64,000 nt of DNA from Brevundimonas lenta. Lineage in GTDB: Bacteria > Pseudomonadota > Alphaproteobacteria > Caulobacterales > Caulobacteraceae. The position numbers and the translations under genes are program-made. The DNA is taken from NCBI RefSeq assembly GCF_014196335.1, contig NZ_JACIDM010000001.1, positions 62,001 to 126,000 on the forward strand, written 5' to 3'. Positions within the stretch are counted from its first letter, which is position 1, and every line of letters begins with the position of its first letter. Below, one piece after another: positions 53,357-61,118 of the stretch. The notes under the pieces were generated by a model. That model saw only the letters and a list, made by a program, of their open reading frames with translations, was not told where the DNA came from and searched no databases.

Positions 53357-54208
53357 ATGGCGATTGGCGTTTTCGACTCCGGCGTGGGCGGCCTGACGGT
53401 CCACCGCGAACTGACGCGACGGTTCCCCGAGCGGGACTTCGTCTATCTGGCCGACCAGGCCAACGCCCCCTATGGCGGGCGCGGCGGCGAGGAGATCGTC
53501 GACCTGACCCGCGCAGGCTGCGAACGCCTGTTCGAGGCCGGGGCCAGCGTCATCGTCCTGGCCTGCAACACCGCCAGCGCCATCGCCCTGCGCCGTCTGC
53601 AGCAGACCTGGGTGCCCGAGGCCCGCGAGCGTCACGGCCGCCCGATCAATGTGCTGGGCATCATCGTCCCGACCATCGAGGCCGCCACCGGCCTGCCCTG
53701 GACGTATGAGGCCGAGCGTCGCGGCGACAAGGTCGAGGCCATCGACATCACCGGCGTCTTTTGCACCGCCGCCACGGCCATGAGCCGCGTCTACGAGATC
53801 GAGATCGACAAACGCCGCGAGGACCTGGCCGTCTTCTCCGAGCCCTGCCCGGGCCTCGCCGGCCTGATCGAGCTGGGCGCCCCGACCGAGGAACTGAAGG
53901 TCGTGGTCGAGGACCACGTCGACGCCCTGCGCCGCCGCATCGGCCGCCACCCGGACAAGGCCATCCTCGGCTGCACCCACTATGAGATCGTCGCCGACCT
54001 CTTCGCCGCCGCCCTGCCGGACGGCACGCCGGTAATCCACCAGCCGACTGCCGTCGCCGACGCCCTGGACCGTTATTTCCAGCGCCACCCCGAGTACCTG
54101 CTCGGCGGCTCCGGCCGGCGCGACTTCTTCACCTCGGGCAAGGCCGGTCCGCAGTCGGATCTGGTCAGCCAGTTCTGGGGCGCGCCCCTGACCTTCCAGC
54201 CGGCCTGA
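53357..54208 (+). CDS. murI: Glutamate racemase
   Basis: The protein has 283 aa. MurI makes D-glutamate for peptidoglycan. The active-site pair is Cys in VLACNTASA and Cys in LGCTHYEI. Asp in FDSGVGGLTV and the NAPYGGRGG block fit the family. GVFCTAATAMSRVYE is a family-typical segment. ATG at 53357 is used. The next gene starts 3 bases after its stop, probably one operon. Confidence 0.95.
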   Translation: MAIGVFDSGVGGLTVHRELTRRFPERDFVYLADQANAPYGGRGGEEIVDLTRAGCERLFEAGASVIVLACNTASAIALRRLQQTWVPEARERHGRPINVLGIIVPTIEAATGLPWTYEAERRGDKVEAIDITGVFCTAATAMSRVYEIEIDKRREDLAVFSEPCPGLAGLIELGAPTEELKVVVEDHVDALRRRIGRHPDKAILGCTHYEIVADLFAAALPDGTPVIHQPTAVADALDRYFQRHPEYLLGGSGRRDFFTSGKAGPQSDLVSQFWGAPLTFQPA

Positions 54209-54211
54209 TCG

Positions 54212-54580
54212 ATGAGCGCACCCGCCGACGCCGCCGACGCCCTGCGCGCCTTCGGCCTCACCTATCCGGAAGCGCACCTGAAAAGCCCGTGGCCGGGCCA
54301 TGCGGACCTGGCCGTGAAGGACAAGACCTTCGCCTACCTCAGTGTCTCGGGCGACCCGTTCAGCCTGTCGTGCAAACTGCCCTTCACCGCCGCCGAGGCG
54401 CTGGAGATGCCGTTCGTCCAGCCGACCGGCTACGGCCTTGGCAAGAGCGGCTGGGTCACCGCCTCCTGGCCTGAAGACATCGCAGATCCGCTGCCGATGT
54501 TCCGCGCCTGGATCGACGAGAGCTACCGCGCCCAGGCGTCGAAGAAGCTCATCGCCCTGGCTCCCGCCTTCGCCGGCTGA
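54212..54580 (+). CDS. MmcQ/YjbR family protein
   Basis: The protein has 122 aa. Members have a CyaY-like fold with an alpha/beta sheet. LTYPEAHLKSPWPGHADLAVKDKTFAYLS and GLGKSGWVTASW..LPMFRAWIDESYRAQASKKLI match the family. Some are annotated as DNA-binding, but the function is not settled. It directly follows murI and is likely co-transcribed. Confidence 0.85.
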   Translation: MSAPADAADALRAFGLTYPEAHLKSPWPGHADLAVKDKTFAYLSVSGDPFSLSCKLPFTAAEALEMPFVQPTGYGLGKSGWVTASWPEDIADPLPMFRAWIDESYRAQASKKLIALAPAFAG

Positions 54581-54629
54581 CTTGACGCGACCGCGCTTCC
54601 GTCGCCCGATGGCGGCGGGAGGATCGATC

Positions 54630-55154
54630 ATGCTGAAATCCACGATCGCCGGCCTTGTCGCCGCCTTCGGCCTGCTGACCGCCTCTGCGGCGGATGCGGA
54701 AGTGGTCGCGCGCACCGCCGACAGCTTCACCCTGCGCTATGAGGTCGGCGCCGGGATCGATCCCGGCGACATCCCCGGCACGCTCGTCGACGTCGGCCGT
54801 TGGTGGGACAGCGCCCACACCTACAGCGGCGACGCGGCCAACATCACCGTCGACCTCACGCCCGGCGGCTGCTGGTGCGAGAAGCTGGCCGACGGCACGC
54901 AGTTCGAGCATGCCCGCGTCGTGTCCGTCGAACCCGCCCGCATCGTCTTCGAGGCCCCCTTCGGCCCGCTGAAGGGCAAGGCCACCAGCGCCGTCCTGAC
55001 CGTCACCTGGCCGCCCGCCAACCGGGGCTGGACACCGACCTGGGTCATGACCGTCGAAGGGCCGGGCCTGGGCGCCATGGCCGACGGCGTCGACGGCGTC
55101 ATGGGCGCGGGCTTCCAGCGCTGGATGCGCTATCTCGAACGCGGCGAGGTCTGA
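54630..55154 (+). CDS. Secreted SRPBCC-fold protein
   Basis: The protein has 174 aa with a signal peptide (MLKSTIAGLVAAFGLLTASAADAE). The body (VDVGRWWDSAHTYSGDAANITVDLTPGGCWCEKLADGTQFEHARVVSVEPARIVFEAPFGPLKG...LTVTWPP) looks like the SRPBCC or AHSA1 ligand-binding fold. GGGAGG is placed for the ATG at 54630; an upstream ATG adds little. Its end overlaps the convergent DUF2306 gene by 25 bases. Ligand unknown. Confidence 0.78.
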   Translation: MLKSTIAGLVAAFGLLTASAADAEVVARTADSFTLRYEVGAGIDPGDIPGTLVDVGRWWDSAHTYSGDAANITVDLTPGGCWCEKLADGTQFEHARVVSVEPARIVFEAPFGPLKGKATSAVLTVTWPPANRGWTPTWVMTVEGPGLGAMADGVDGVMGAGFQRWMRYLERGEV

Positions 55155-55771
55155 AGCGCGCGCGTAGGGGCCTCCGGCCAGCCGCTCAGCCGGATCCACA
55201 GCTCGGCGACCAGCAGGTTCGGAACCCAGCACAGGAAGGCCACCCACCGGTAGGCCTCGACGAAATCCATCCCCGTCAGCGGGATCAGCGGCAGCATGAT
55301 CCGCAGGGTCACGGCCGCGAAGGTCAGGGACAGGCTACGGATCATCCAGCGACGATGCTGGCCGAACTCGCCGGCGACCGCCTTCCTCCAGCCCATGACC
55401 GTGGTCGAGAACCAGGCCACCGCCAGCAGGCCGAACCCCCAGTGCGCCATCGGACCGGCGGTGCTGGTCAGCGCCAGACCGAGGCCCGCGACCGATCCGA
55501 TCAGGACGGCGAGGACATAGACCCGCCCCGCCCAGCGGTGCCACACGCGCCGCGGTCCGCGCCGGGTCACCAGCTGGAATACGCCGATCGCCAGCGCGGT
55601 CACCCCGCCGGCCACATGGGCGATCAGAACCGCCGGCCGCGCCGCCAGATGGATCGCCATCCCCTCCGCCCCGACCGGGTTGGGGAAAAAATACCGTGCG
55701 CTGACCAGAGCCACGCCCAGACACATCAGGGCCGTCAGCCCGAACACCACTCCCGCCGCCGCTCGCTTCAT
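55130..55771 (-). CDS. DUF2306 membrane protein
   Basis: The protein has 213 aa with about six membrane segments (AGVVFGLTALMCLGVALVSARYFF, LIAHVAGGVTALAIGVFQLVT, VLAVLIGSVAGLGLALTS and others). DUF2306 features are seen in WHRWAGRVYVL and QHRRWMIRSLSLTFAAV, with conserved His and Arg residues near the membrane that resemble heme-type sites. Function is unknown. It is divergent from the LytTR regulator (106 bases apart). Confidence 0.82.
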   Translation of the reverse strand: MKRAAAGVVFGLTALMCLGVALVSARYFFPNPVGAEGMAIHLAARPAVLIAHVAGGVTALAIGVFQLVTRRGPRRVWHRWAGRVYVLAVLIGSVAGLGLALTSTAGPMAHWGFGLLAVAWFSTTVMGWRKAVAGEFGQHRRWMIRSLSLTFAAVTLRIMLPLIPLTGMDFVEAYRWVAFLCWVPNLLVAELWIRLSGWPEAPTRALQTSPRSR

Positions 55772-55876
55772 CCGTCCGCTCCCTCGAAAACAGGACTGCC
55801 GCTTGAAACCGGCTTGCCGGGCGTGTCAGCCTTGATTTCGCGAACGGGTTCGACCGCTTCGCGAACGGAGCGGGGC

Positions 55877-56662
55877 GTGACGACCGAAGTTTTGAAAGGG
55901 CGTCCGGGCGGCCTCCGGCTGGGCCGCACCAGCATGGTCGAACTGATCGGCCTGGCGCTGTTCGGCGTCTTCCTCGCGGCCACATCGGCCTTCGACACGG
56001 AAGAGATTCCGGCGCTCCAGCGCAATCTGTACTGGCTGTTCGGCCTGGTCGGCGGCGGCGTCATCGCCGCCCTGATCGAGCCGTGGGTGGCGCGGCTCTT
56101 TCCCGAACGCCCGCGCCTTTTCGCCCTCGCCCAGATCGTCGCCATGACGCCCCCGATCTCGATCTGGGTGGCGGTCATTCCGGTGATCCTGTTCGGGCGC
56201 TCCTTCACCTTCGACCGCGTCTTCTGGACCATGCCCAGCGTGCTGACGATCAATGTCGCGGTCGTCGGCCTGGCGTGGCTGACCCGCACAGCCCTGCGCC
56301 CCCGGGCCGAGCGTCCCGCGTCTCCGGATGTCGCCCCGCCGGCCATCCGGTCGAAGCTGGCGCCGCGGCTCGCCCGGGCCCGCCTCGTCGCCGTCGAGGC
56401 CGAGGACCACTATCTGCGCATCCGCACCGAGGCGGGCTCGGCGCTCGTCCTGATGCGCTTCGGCGATGCGCTCGAGGCGCTGGGCGCCGCCGACGGCTTC
56501 CGCACCCATCGCTCGTGGTGGGTGGCGCGCACCGCGGTCCAGACCGCCCTCTGGAAGTCCGGCCGCGGCGAGCTCAGCCTGTCGGACGGATCGACGGCGC
56601 CGGTCAGCCGGACCTACGCCGCCGTCCTGAAAGGGACGGACTGGGCCGCCCCCGCCGGTTAG
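55877..56662 (+). CDS. Membrane-anchored LytTR DNA-binding regulator
   Basis: The protein has 261 aa. About four N-terminal membrane segments (residues 20-110) carry a cytoplasmic LytTR DNA-binding domain (about 155-255: RLVAVEAEDHYLRIRTEAGSALVLMRFGDALEALG..FRTHRSWWVARTAV). There is no receiver domain, so the membrane part may be the sensor. The start is GTG at 55877 with GGAG 8-9 bases upstream. It is divergent from DUF2306, and a shared control region is likely. Its stop overlaps the ahpD stop. Confidence 0.85.
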   Translation: MTTEVLKGRPGGLRLGRTSMVELIGLALFGVFLAATSAFDTEEIPALQRNLYWLFGLVGGGVIAALIEPWVARLFPERPRLFALAQIVAMTPPISIWVAVIPVILFGRSFTFDRVFWTMPSVLTINVAVVGLAWLTRTALRPRAERPASPDVAPPAIRSKLAPRLARARLVAVEAEDHYLRIRTEAGSALVLMRFGDALEALGAADGFRTHRSWWVARTAVQTALWKSGRGELSLSDGSTAPVSRTYAAVLKGTDWAAPAG

Positions 56663-57192
56663 TTCGCCAGCGCGGTTTCCGAGGCGACGATCCGGCTGGC
56701 GGCGTGAACCACCGCGCCGATGCGCAGGGCGGCCTGGATCTGGGTCGCCGGCACGCCGTGCTGGCGCATCGTGCCCTCGTGGGCGTCCAGACAGGCGCCG
56801 CAGCCATTGATGGCCGAGACGGCGGTCGCCCACAGCTCGAAGTCCATCTTCTCGACGCCTGGATTGGCGATCACGTTCATCCGCAGGCGCGCCGGGATGG
56901 TCGTGTACTCCTGGTTCTTCATCAGGTGCAGGGCGCGATAGTAGATGTTGTTCATGCCCATGATGGCGGCGGCGGCCTTGGCCGCGTTCATCGCCTCGGG
57001 CGACAGCACCGTGGCCGCCTGGGCCTCGATCGCCTTCACCACCGGGCCGACGCCGATGGCGTGGGCCGAGGCCAGGAAGCAGCCCCACTTCTGCTGGTCG
57101 TTCAGCACCGTCTCGGACGCGAGCGAACCGAGGTTCAGGGAGATGTCCTTGCCATAGGCCGGGATGAGGTCGCGCAGGGCGTCGATCGACAT
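56659..57192 (-). CDS. ahpD: AhpD-type alkyl hydroperoxidase
   Basis: The protein has 177 aa. The active thiols are Cys131 and Cys134 in NGCGACLDAHEG, with the nearby His of the charge relay. AMNAAKAAAAIMGMNNIYYR and the MSIDALRDLIPAYGKDISLNL start fit AhpD of the carboxymuconolactone decarboxylase superfamily. AhpD reduces AhpC via lipoamide. AGGATCACC precedes the ATG at 57192. It lies downstream of ahpC, separated by a terminator hairpin. Confidence 0.9.
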   Translation of the reverse strand: MSIDALRDLIPAYGKDISLNLGSLASETVLNDQQKWGCFLASAHAIGVGPVVKAIEAQAATVLSPEAMNAAKAAAAIMGMNNIYYRALHLMKNQEYTTIPARLRMNVIANPGVEKMDFELWATAVSAINGCGACLDAHEGTMRQHGVPATQIQAALRIGAVVHAASRIVASETALAN

Positions 57193-57296
57193 CGAAGGTG
57201 ATCCTTTGCTTGGGCTACCGGCCTTCGGCCTCGTTGAGCCCTGTTGGTCTGCGCTCAAGCAGCGAGCGACCGCGTCGCGAGCGTTAGCGCACAGGA

Positions 57297-57334
57297 TGGA
57301 AACAAAACAGGCGGCGGCTCGCGCCGCCGCCTGT
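57297..57334 (-). terminator. Terminator hairpin between ahpC and ahpD
   Basis: On the minus strand ACAGGCGGCGGC, loop GCGA and GCCGCCGCCTGT are followed by TTTTGTTTCC. A 12-bp stem with a T-rich tail makes a strong intrinsic terminator 23 bases after the ahpC stop. It would reduce read-through into ahpD. Confidence 0.8.
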
Positions 57335-57356
57335 CAGGAAAACGCTGGCCTTACTA

Positions 57357-57911
57357 TTACGCGGCCAGGGTCTCGCCGCCCACCGGGCGGTTGCAGGCGC
57401 ACAGCTCGTCGGTCTGCAGCGCGTCGACGACGCGCAGGGTGTCCGCCGGCGCGCGGCCGACGTTCAGGTTGGTGACGTAGACGTGCTGCACGACGTTGTG
57501 CGGGTCGACGACGAAGGTGGCGCGCAGGGCAACGCCTTCGGCCTCGTCGAGGACGCCGAGTTCACGGGCGAACTTGCCGCCGTTGTCGGCGAACTGCCAG
57601 ATCGGCAGCTTCGACAGGTCGGCGTGGTCGCGGCGCCAGGCCAGCTTGACGAACTCGTTGTCGGTCGAGCCGCCGAGGACGACGGTGTCGCGGTCTTCGA
57701 AATCACGGGCCAGCGAGGCGAACTCGGCGATCTCGGTCGGGCACACGAAGGTGAAGTCCTTCGGGTAGAAGAAGATGACCTTCCACTTGCCCTCGAAGCT
57801 GTCCTGGGTGACCGCCTCAAACGCCGAAACGCCGTTTTCCTCGTGGCTGTTGAAGCCCGGCTTCACGCCAATGATCTTGAATTCCGGCAGTTTTTGACCG
57901 ACGCCCAGCAT
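57357..57911 (-). CDS. ahpC: AhpC-type 2-Cys peroxiredoxin
   Basis: The protein has 184 aa. The peroxidatic Cys57 is in FTFVCPTE and the resolving Cys is in LCACNRPVGG (171 and 173), unusually with CAC. FEAVTQDSFEGKWKVIFFYPKDF and DPHNVVQHVYVTNLNVGRA fit AhpC/AhpE. Together with ahpD it forms a peroxide reductase system. A candidate OxyR site lies upstream, at 58031-58067. Confidence 0.93.
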   Translation of the reverse strand: MLGVGQKLPEFKIIGVKPGFNSHEENGVSAFEAVTQDSFEGKWKVIFFYPKDFTFVCPTEIAEFASLARDFEDRDTVVLGGSTDNEFVKLAWRRDHADLSKLPIWQFADNGGKFARELGVLDEAEGVALRATFVVDPHNVVQHVYVTNLNVGRAPADTLRVVDALQTDELCACNRPVGGETLAA

Positions 57912-58030
57912 GCGCTGTTCTCCTGGTGGTGCTTGAAAAAGGAAGCTCTGGAACGCCGGGGGAGCGGCGCCGCAGCCGCGAAATGGCGGTTGCGCTGCAC
58001 AAAGTCAATGATGCGAAGCGGCTTTCATCG

Positions 58031-58067
58031 ATAGATAATTTCTATCCAGACAATAGTCTGACGGCCC
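58031..58067. promoter_or_regulatory. Candidate OxyR binding site upstream of ahpC
   Basis: The layout is ATAG-N7-CTAT-N7-ATAG-N7-GCCC. Three of four OxyR half-sites match the consensus exactly and the fourth does not. It lies about 120 bases upstream of the ahpC start, on the far side of a divergent gene promoter. Confidence 0.6.
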
Positions 58068-58146
58068 CTGACGATCCGCGCGCGCAAGCTTTACCGGAGT
58101 GCGGCCGACGGTCAGGCTCCCCTCAACAACAAGGGAGCCACCTCGC

Positions 58147-59025
58147 ATGCGCCGCCTGACCCTCGCCGTCCTCATCGCCGCCGCCGCCCTGCCTGCCGTC
58201 GCCTTCGCCCAGACCCCGCCGGCCACGATCGGGGACCGCTATGTGCCCGCGCCGTGGTGGATGCGCGATCCGGTCATCGCCTCCATCGGCCATGTCCGCA
58301 CCCAGGTGCCGGCCAACCGCGCGGGCTTCAGCGCCACCTTCCAGTCCATCGACCGCAGCGCCGCCGACGCCTCGCGCAAGGCCGCCGACCAGATCCGCGC
58401 CCTCAGCCAGGCCCTGGGCGCCTATGGCGTAGACGTGGTCCGCGTCGAGACCACGCTGACCACCCGCCCGCTCTACGACCAGTACCGCGACGAGAACGGC
58501 GTGCTGCGCGACAACGTCCGCTCCGACCGCATCGAACGCTACCAGGCGGAAGCGACCGTCAGCGTCACCCTGCGCGACATGAGCGTGCTTGAGCGGGTCT
58601 ATGCGACCGTCGTCGCCACCCAGCCGACCTACATCGGCCAGGTCTGGTTCAACCTCGAGCCGGACAATGCCATGAAGACCTGGCTGCAGGCGGAAGCGGT
58701 CAAGGACGCCGCCACGCGCGCGCGTCAGGCTGCCTCCAACGCCGGCGCGTCGCTGGGGAATGTCCGCGTCATCGATCCGACCGGCCGCGCCTGCCAGACC
58801 GACGTCCTGGCCGGTTGGCCGTCCTACGGGGCAGGCGCCGCCATGGCCTCAGACGTCTCCTATGAGCCGGCCTACGCGCCGCCGCCCCCTCCGCCTCCCC
58901 CGCCGCCGGCTCCGGCCGCACCCGGCGCGCCGTCAGAAGCCCAGATCGAGGCGGCCCGTCTGGCGCTGCAGCCGCCGCTGCGCGAACTCACCGACCAGTC
59001 CTGCGTGGTCTACGGCCTGAACTGA
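58147..59025 (+). CDS. SIMPL (DUF541) domain secreted protein
   Basis: The protein has 292 aa with a signal peptide (MRRLTLAVLIAAAALPAVAFAQ). The SIMPL domain (residues about 50-220) is seen as ASRKAADQIRALSQALGAYGVDVVRVETTLTTRPLYDQY, YQAEATVSVTLRDM and EAVKDAATRARQAASNAGASLG. A polyproline run (about residues 243-255) leads to a C-terminal helix with CVVYGLN. SIMPL proteins are periplasmic and of unknown function. It is divergent from ahpC. Confidence 0.88.
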   Translation: MRRLTLAVLIAAAALPAVAFAQTPPATIGDRYVPAPWWMRDPVIASIGHVRTQVPANRAGFSATFQSIDRSAADASRKAADQIRALSQALGAYGVDVVRVETTLTTRPLYDQYRDENGVLRDNVRSDRIERYQAEATVSVTLRDMSVLERVYATVVATQPTYIGQVWFNLEPDNAMKTWLQAEAVKDAATRARQAASNAGASLGNVRVIDPTGRACQTDVLAGWPSYGAGAAMASDVSYEPAYAPPPPPPPPPPAPAAPGAPSEAQIEAARLALQPPLRELTDQSCVVYGLN

Positions 59026-59071
59026 GGCCTTTCGCTTGACGCCCCGGTCGCGCCGCGCGACCGAGGGCGTC

Positions 59072-59500
59072 ATGGCCACCCTGTTCAAAGCCGATCCCGC
59101 CTTCGACGCCGGCTCCGTCATCGCCTGCGATTGGTCCCTGTGCCAGGTCCGCCTGCAGGACGACGCCCGCTTTCCGTGGCTGATCCTGATCCCGCGCCGC
59201 GCCGATCTGCGCGAGATCGAGGACCTGACTACCGCTGAACGCGCCGCCCTGATGGAAGAGATCGTCCGCGCCGGCGACATCGTCCGCGCCCTCGGCGACG
59301 CCGCCGACCGCCCGGTGGCCAAGCTCAACGTCGCCGCCCTCGGCAACGTCACGGCCCAGCTTCATGTCCATGTGGTGGGCCGCCGTCCGGACGACGGCCT
59401 GTGGCCCGATCCGGTCTGGGGGCGCGGCGCAGCGGTTCACTACGGCGCGTCCGCCCTGCAGGCGGCGGTGTCGCGCGCGCGGCTGGCTACGGCCGGCTGA
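59072..59500 (+). CDS. HIT domain nucleotide hydrolase-like protein
   Basis: The protein has 142 aa. The histidine triad is QLHVHVVGRR near residue 105, and LILIPRRADLREIEDL and LNVAALGN fit the HIT fold. The substrate is unknown; HIT proteins cleave nucleotide phosphoramidates or dinucleoside polyphosphates. GAGGG precedes the ATG at 59072. Its end overlaps the convergent gene by 14 bases. Confidence 0.88.
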   Translation: MATLFKADPAFDAGSVIACDWSLCQVRLQDDARFPWLILIPRRADLREIEDLTTAERAALMEEIVRAGDIVRALGDAADRPVAKLNVAALGNVTAQLHVHVVGRRPDDGLWPDPVWGRGAAVHYGASALQAAVSRARLATAG

Positions 59501-60029
59501 GGATCACGGGGGTCGAGCGCTCGCCCCGGGTCAGAACGCCGCTCCGGCCGTCGGCGGCCACGGCCAGCGAGCCCAGGCCGTCCAACGTGACCACTCCGCC
59601 CTCGTAAGCCGCCGCGCCGGACCGTCCGCCCTGCCGCCAGCCGCCCTCGACCAGGCCGCCCGTCTCGTTCAGCAACAGGCCGAAGGTCAGCTCGCCTCGC
59701 TCGTCGGCGACCTGCCAGCGACCGGCCATCGGCCCGGCGGCCTGATCGGCGCGCACCTCGGCCGAGGCCACCCCCTGGTCGTAGGCCGCCTCGGCGTCGC
59801 CGGGCGAGAATTCATAGGAACGGGCATAGGCGTCGACCGCGACCGGAGCTTCAAGCGGCCGGCGGTCGGCCGCGGCCTCTCCGTCGCCCTGCGCCGGCTC
59901 CAGGCCGAAGTCGGGCGCAGGCTCGAACGGCCTCACCACGGGGGCTTCATAGGCCCGCAGCGTGGATGGATGGGGCGCAGCCTGCTGTGCAAGCAGACTC
60001 GCCAGGGCGACGACCACTAATCCCGACAT
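59487..60029 (-). CDS. Secreted/periplasmic protein, unknown
   Basis: The protein has 180 aa with a short signal (MSGLVVVALASLLAQQAA). A Pro/Ala/Asp-rich linker (residues 20-75) leads to a C-terminal half (GRWQVADERGELTFGLLLNETGGLVEGGWRQGG...GSLAVAADGRSGVLTRG) that looks like a small beta-barrel of extracellular type. No family recognised. No clear ribosome site precedes the ATG. It lies upstream of the sdhC promoter, on the opposite strand. Confidence 0.62.
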   Translation of the reverse strand: MSGLVVVALASLLAQQAAPHPSTLRAYEAPVVRPFEPAPDFGLEPAQGDGEAAADRRPLEAPVAVDAYARSYEFSPGDAEAAYDQGVASAEVRADQAAGPMAGRWQVADERGELTFGLLLNETGGLVEGGWRQGGRSGAAAYEGGVVTLDGLGSLAVAADGRSGVLTRGERSTPVILSRP

Positions 60030-60221
60030 GACGAGGAGAAAGCTGAACTCCCGCGAGCCAGTCGGCTAGTGCAGACGGGCAACACGCGAAATCGTGATCG
60101 GGTCGCGGGAACCAAATCGCCCGACGGGAAACGCATACTCTCGTCCGGGCTGCGTTGACCCTCCCTGCCCCGCTGACTAAAGCCTGTTCACCGATTTCGA
60201 GCGCCTGAATTCCTTCGGGTT

Positions 60222-60239
60222 TTTGAGAACCATTCGCAA
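60222..60239. promoter_or_regulatory. Candidate Fur-type operator at sdhC
   Basis: The reverse complement of this stretch reads TTGCGAATGGTTCTCAAA, an interrupted palindrome like Fur boxes of Caulobacter-type bacteria (TTGCGAATGATTCTCAA). It directly precedes the sdhC ATG at 60241, overlapping where the ribosome site should be. Confidence 0.4.
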
Positions 60240-60240
60240 T

Positions 60241-60714
60241 ATGTCGAGCTCTCCCCAGCCGGGCGACGCGTCCAACGATCCGGTCACCGATCAGACCGGC
60301 CGGTTCGTGCGTCAGCCCAACGGCCGTGTCCGTCCCCTGTCGCCGCATCTCCAGATCTGGCGCTTCCACATCACCATGTGGGGGTCGATCCTCAACCGCG
60401 GCGCGGCCATCGGCCTGTCGTTCGGCGCCCTGTTCGTGGTCGCCTGGATGGTCGCCGCGGCCTGCGGTCCTGACGCCTATGCGACCTACACCGGCCTCAT
60501 GGGCTCGCCGCTGGGTCTGCTGATCTGGTTCGGGATCACCGTGGCCGCCGCCTACCACCTGACGGCGGGCGTCCGTCACCTGATCTGGGACGCCGGCTCC
60601 GGCCTGTCGATCAAGGGCGCCGACACCCTGACCTGGATCAGCATCGTCGCCGCCATCGTCCTCGCCGTCGGCTTCTGGGCCGCCCTGTTCCTCAGCGGGA
60701 AGGTGGTCCTGTGA
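60241..60714 (+). CDS. sdhC: Succinate dehydrogenase cytochrome b556 subunit
   Basis: The protein has 157 aa. An N-terminal basic region (RPLSPHLQIWRFHITMWGSILNRGAAIGL) contains the conserved SPH/RxT pattern that contacts quinone and heme. Three membrane segments follow, and the heme-ligand His is in HLTAGVRHLIWD. SdhC anchors the complex and binds heme b and ubiquinone. No strong ribosome site is seen. sdhD overlaps it by 4 bases. Confidence 0.93.
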   Translation: MSSSPQPGDASNDPVTDQTGRFVRQPNGRVRPLSPHLQIWRFHITMWGSILNRGAAIGLSFGALFVVAWMVAAACGPDAYATYTGLMGSPLGLLIWFGITVAAAYHLTAGVRHLIWDAGSGLSIKGADTLTWISIVAAIVLAVGFWAALFLSGKVVL

Positions 60715-61115
60715 GCAAGCCCGCACGCTTCGTCCGCAATGTGAAGGTGTCCGAGCGCGAAGGCGCCGGCGAGTGGAAGGCCGAGCGCCTCACCTCTCTC
60801 ATCCTCGTCCCGCTGGCCCTCTGGGCCTTCGCCAGCGCCTGGACCGTTTCCGGCGCTGGCTACGACGGCGCGACCGGATGGTTCCGGTCGCCGGTCAACG
60901 CCATCCTGCTGGCCGCCACCCTGCTGATCAGCATCTGGCACATGTGGATGGGCCTGAAGGTCGTCGTCGACGACTACATCCACAAGCCGTCGACCCGCAC
61001 CGCCCTGCTCGGCGGGATCGGCCTGCTGTGTCTCGCCCTGGCCTTCGCCAGCGTCTTCTTCCTCGTGCGCCTGGCGCTGGGCTCGGCCCCGCTCCCGGCC
61101 GGTCTCGGAGCCTGA
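60711..61115 (+). CDS. sdhD: Succinate dehydrogenase membrane anchor subunit
   Basis: The protein has 134 aa. Three membrane segments are visible (LTSLILVPLALWAFASAWTV, AILLAATLLISIWHMWMGL, LLGGIGLLCLALAFASVFFLVRLAL). The His in IWHMWMGLKVVVDDYIH is the likely heme ligand and the DDY motif fits SdhD. The start is GTG at 60711, giving a GTGA overlap with sdhC. sdhA follows after 3 bases. Confidence 0.93.
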   Translation: MSKPARFVRNVKVSEREGAGEWKAERLTSLILVPLALWAFASAWTVSGAGYDGATGWFRSPVNAILLAATLLISIWHMWMGLKVVVDDYIHKPSTRTALLGGIGLLCLALAFASVFFLVRLALGSAPLPAGLGA

Positions 61116-61118
61116 TCG

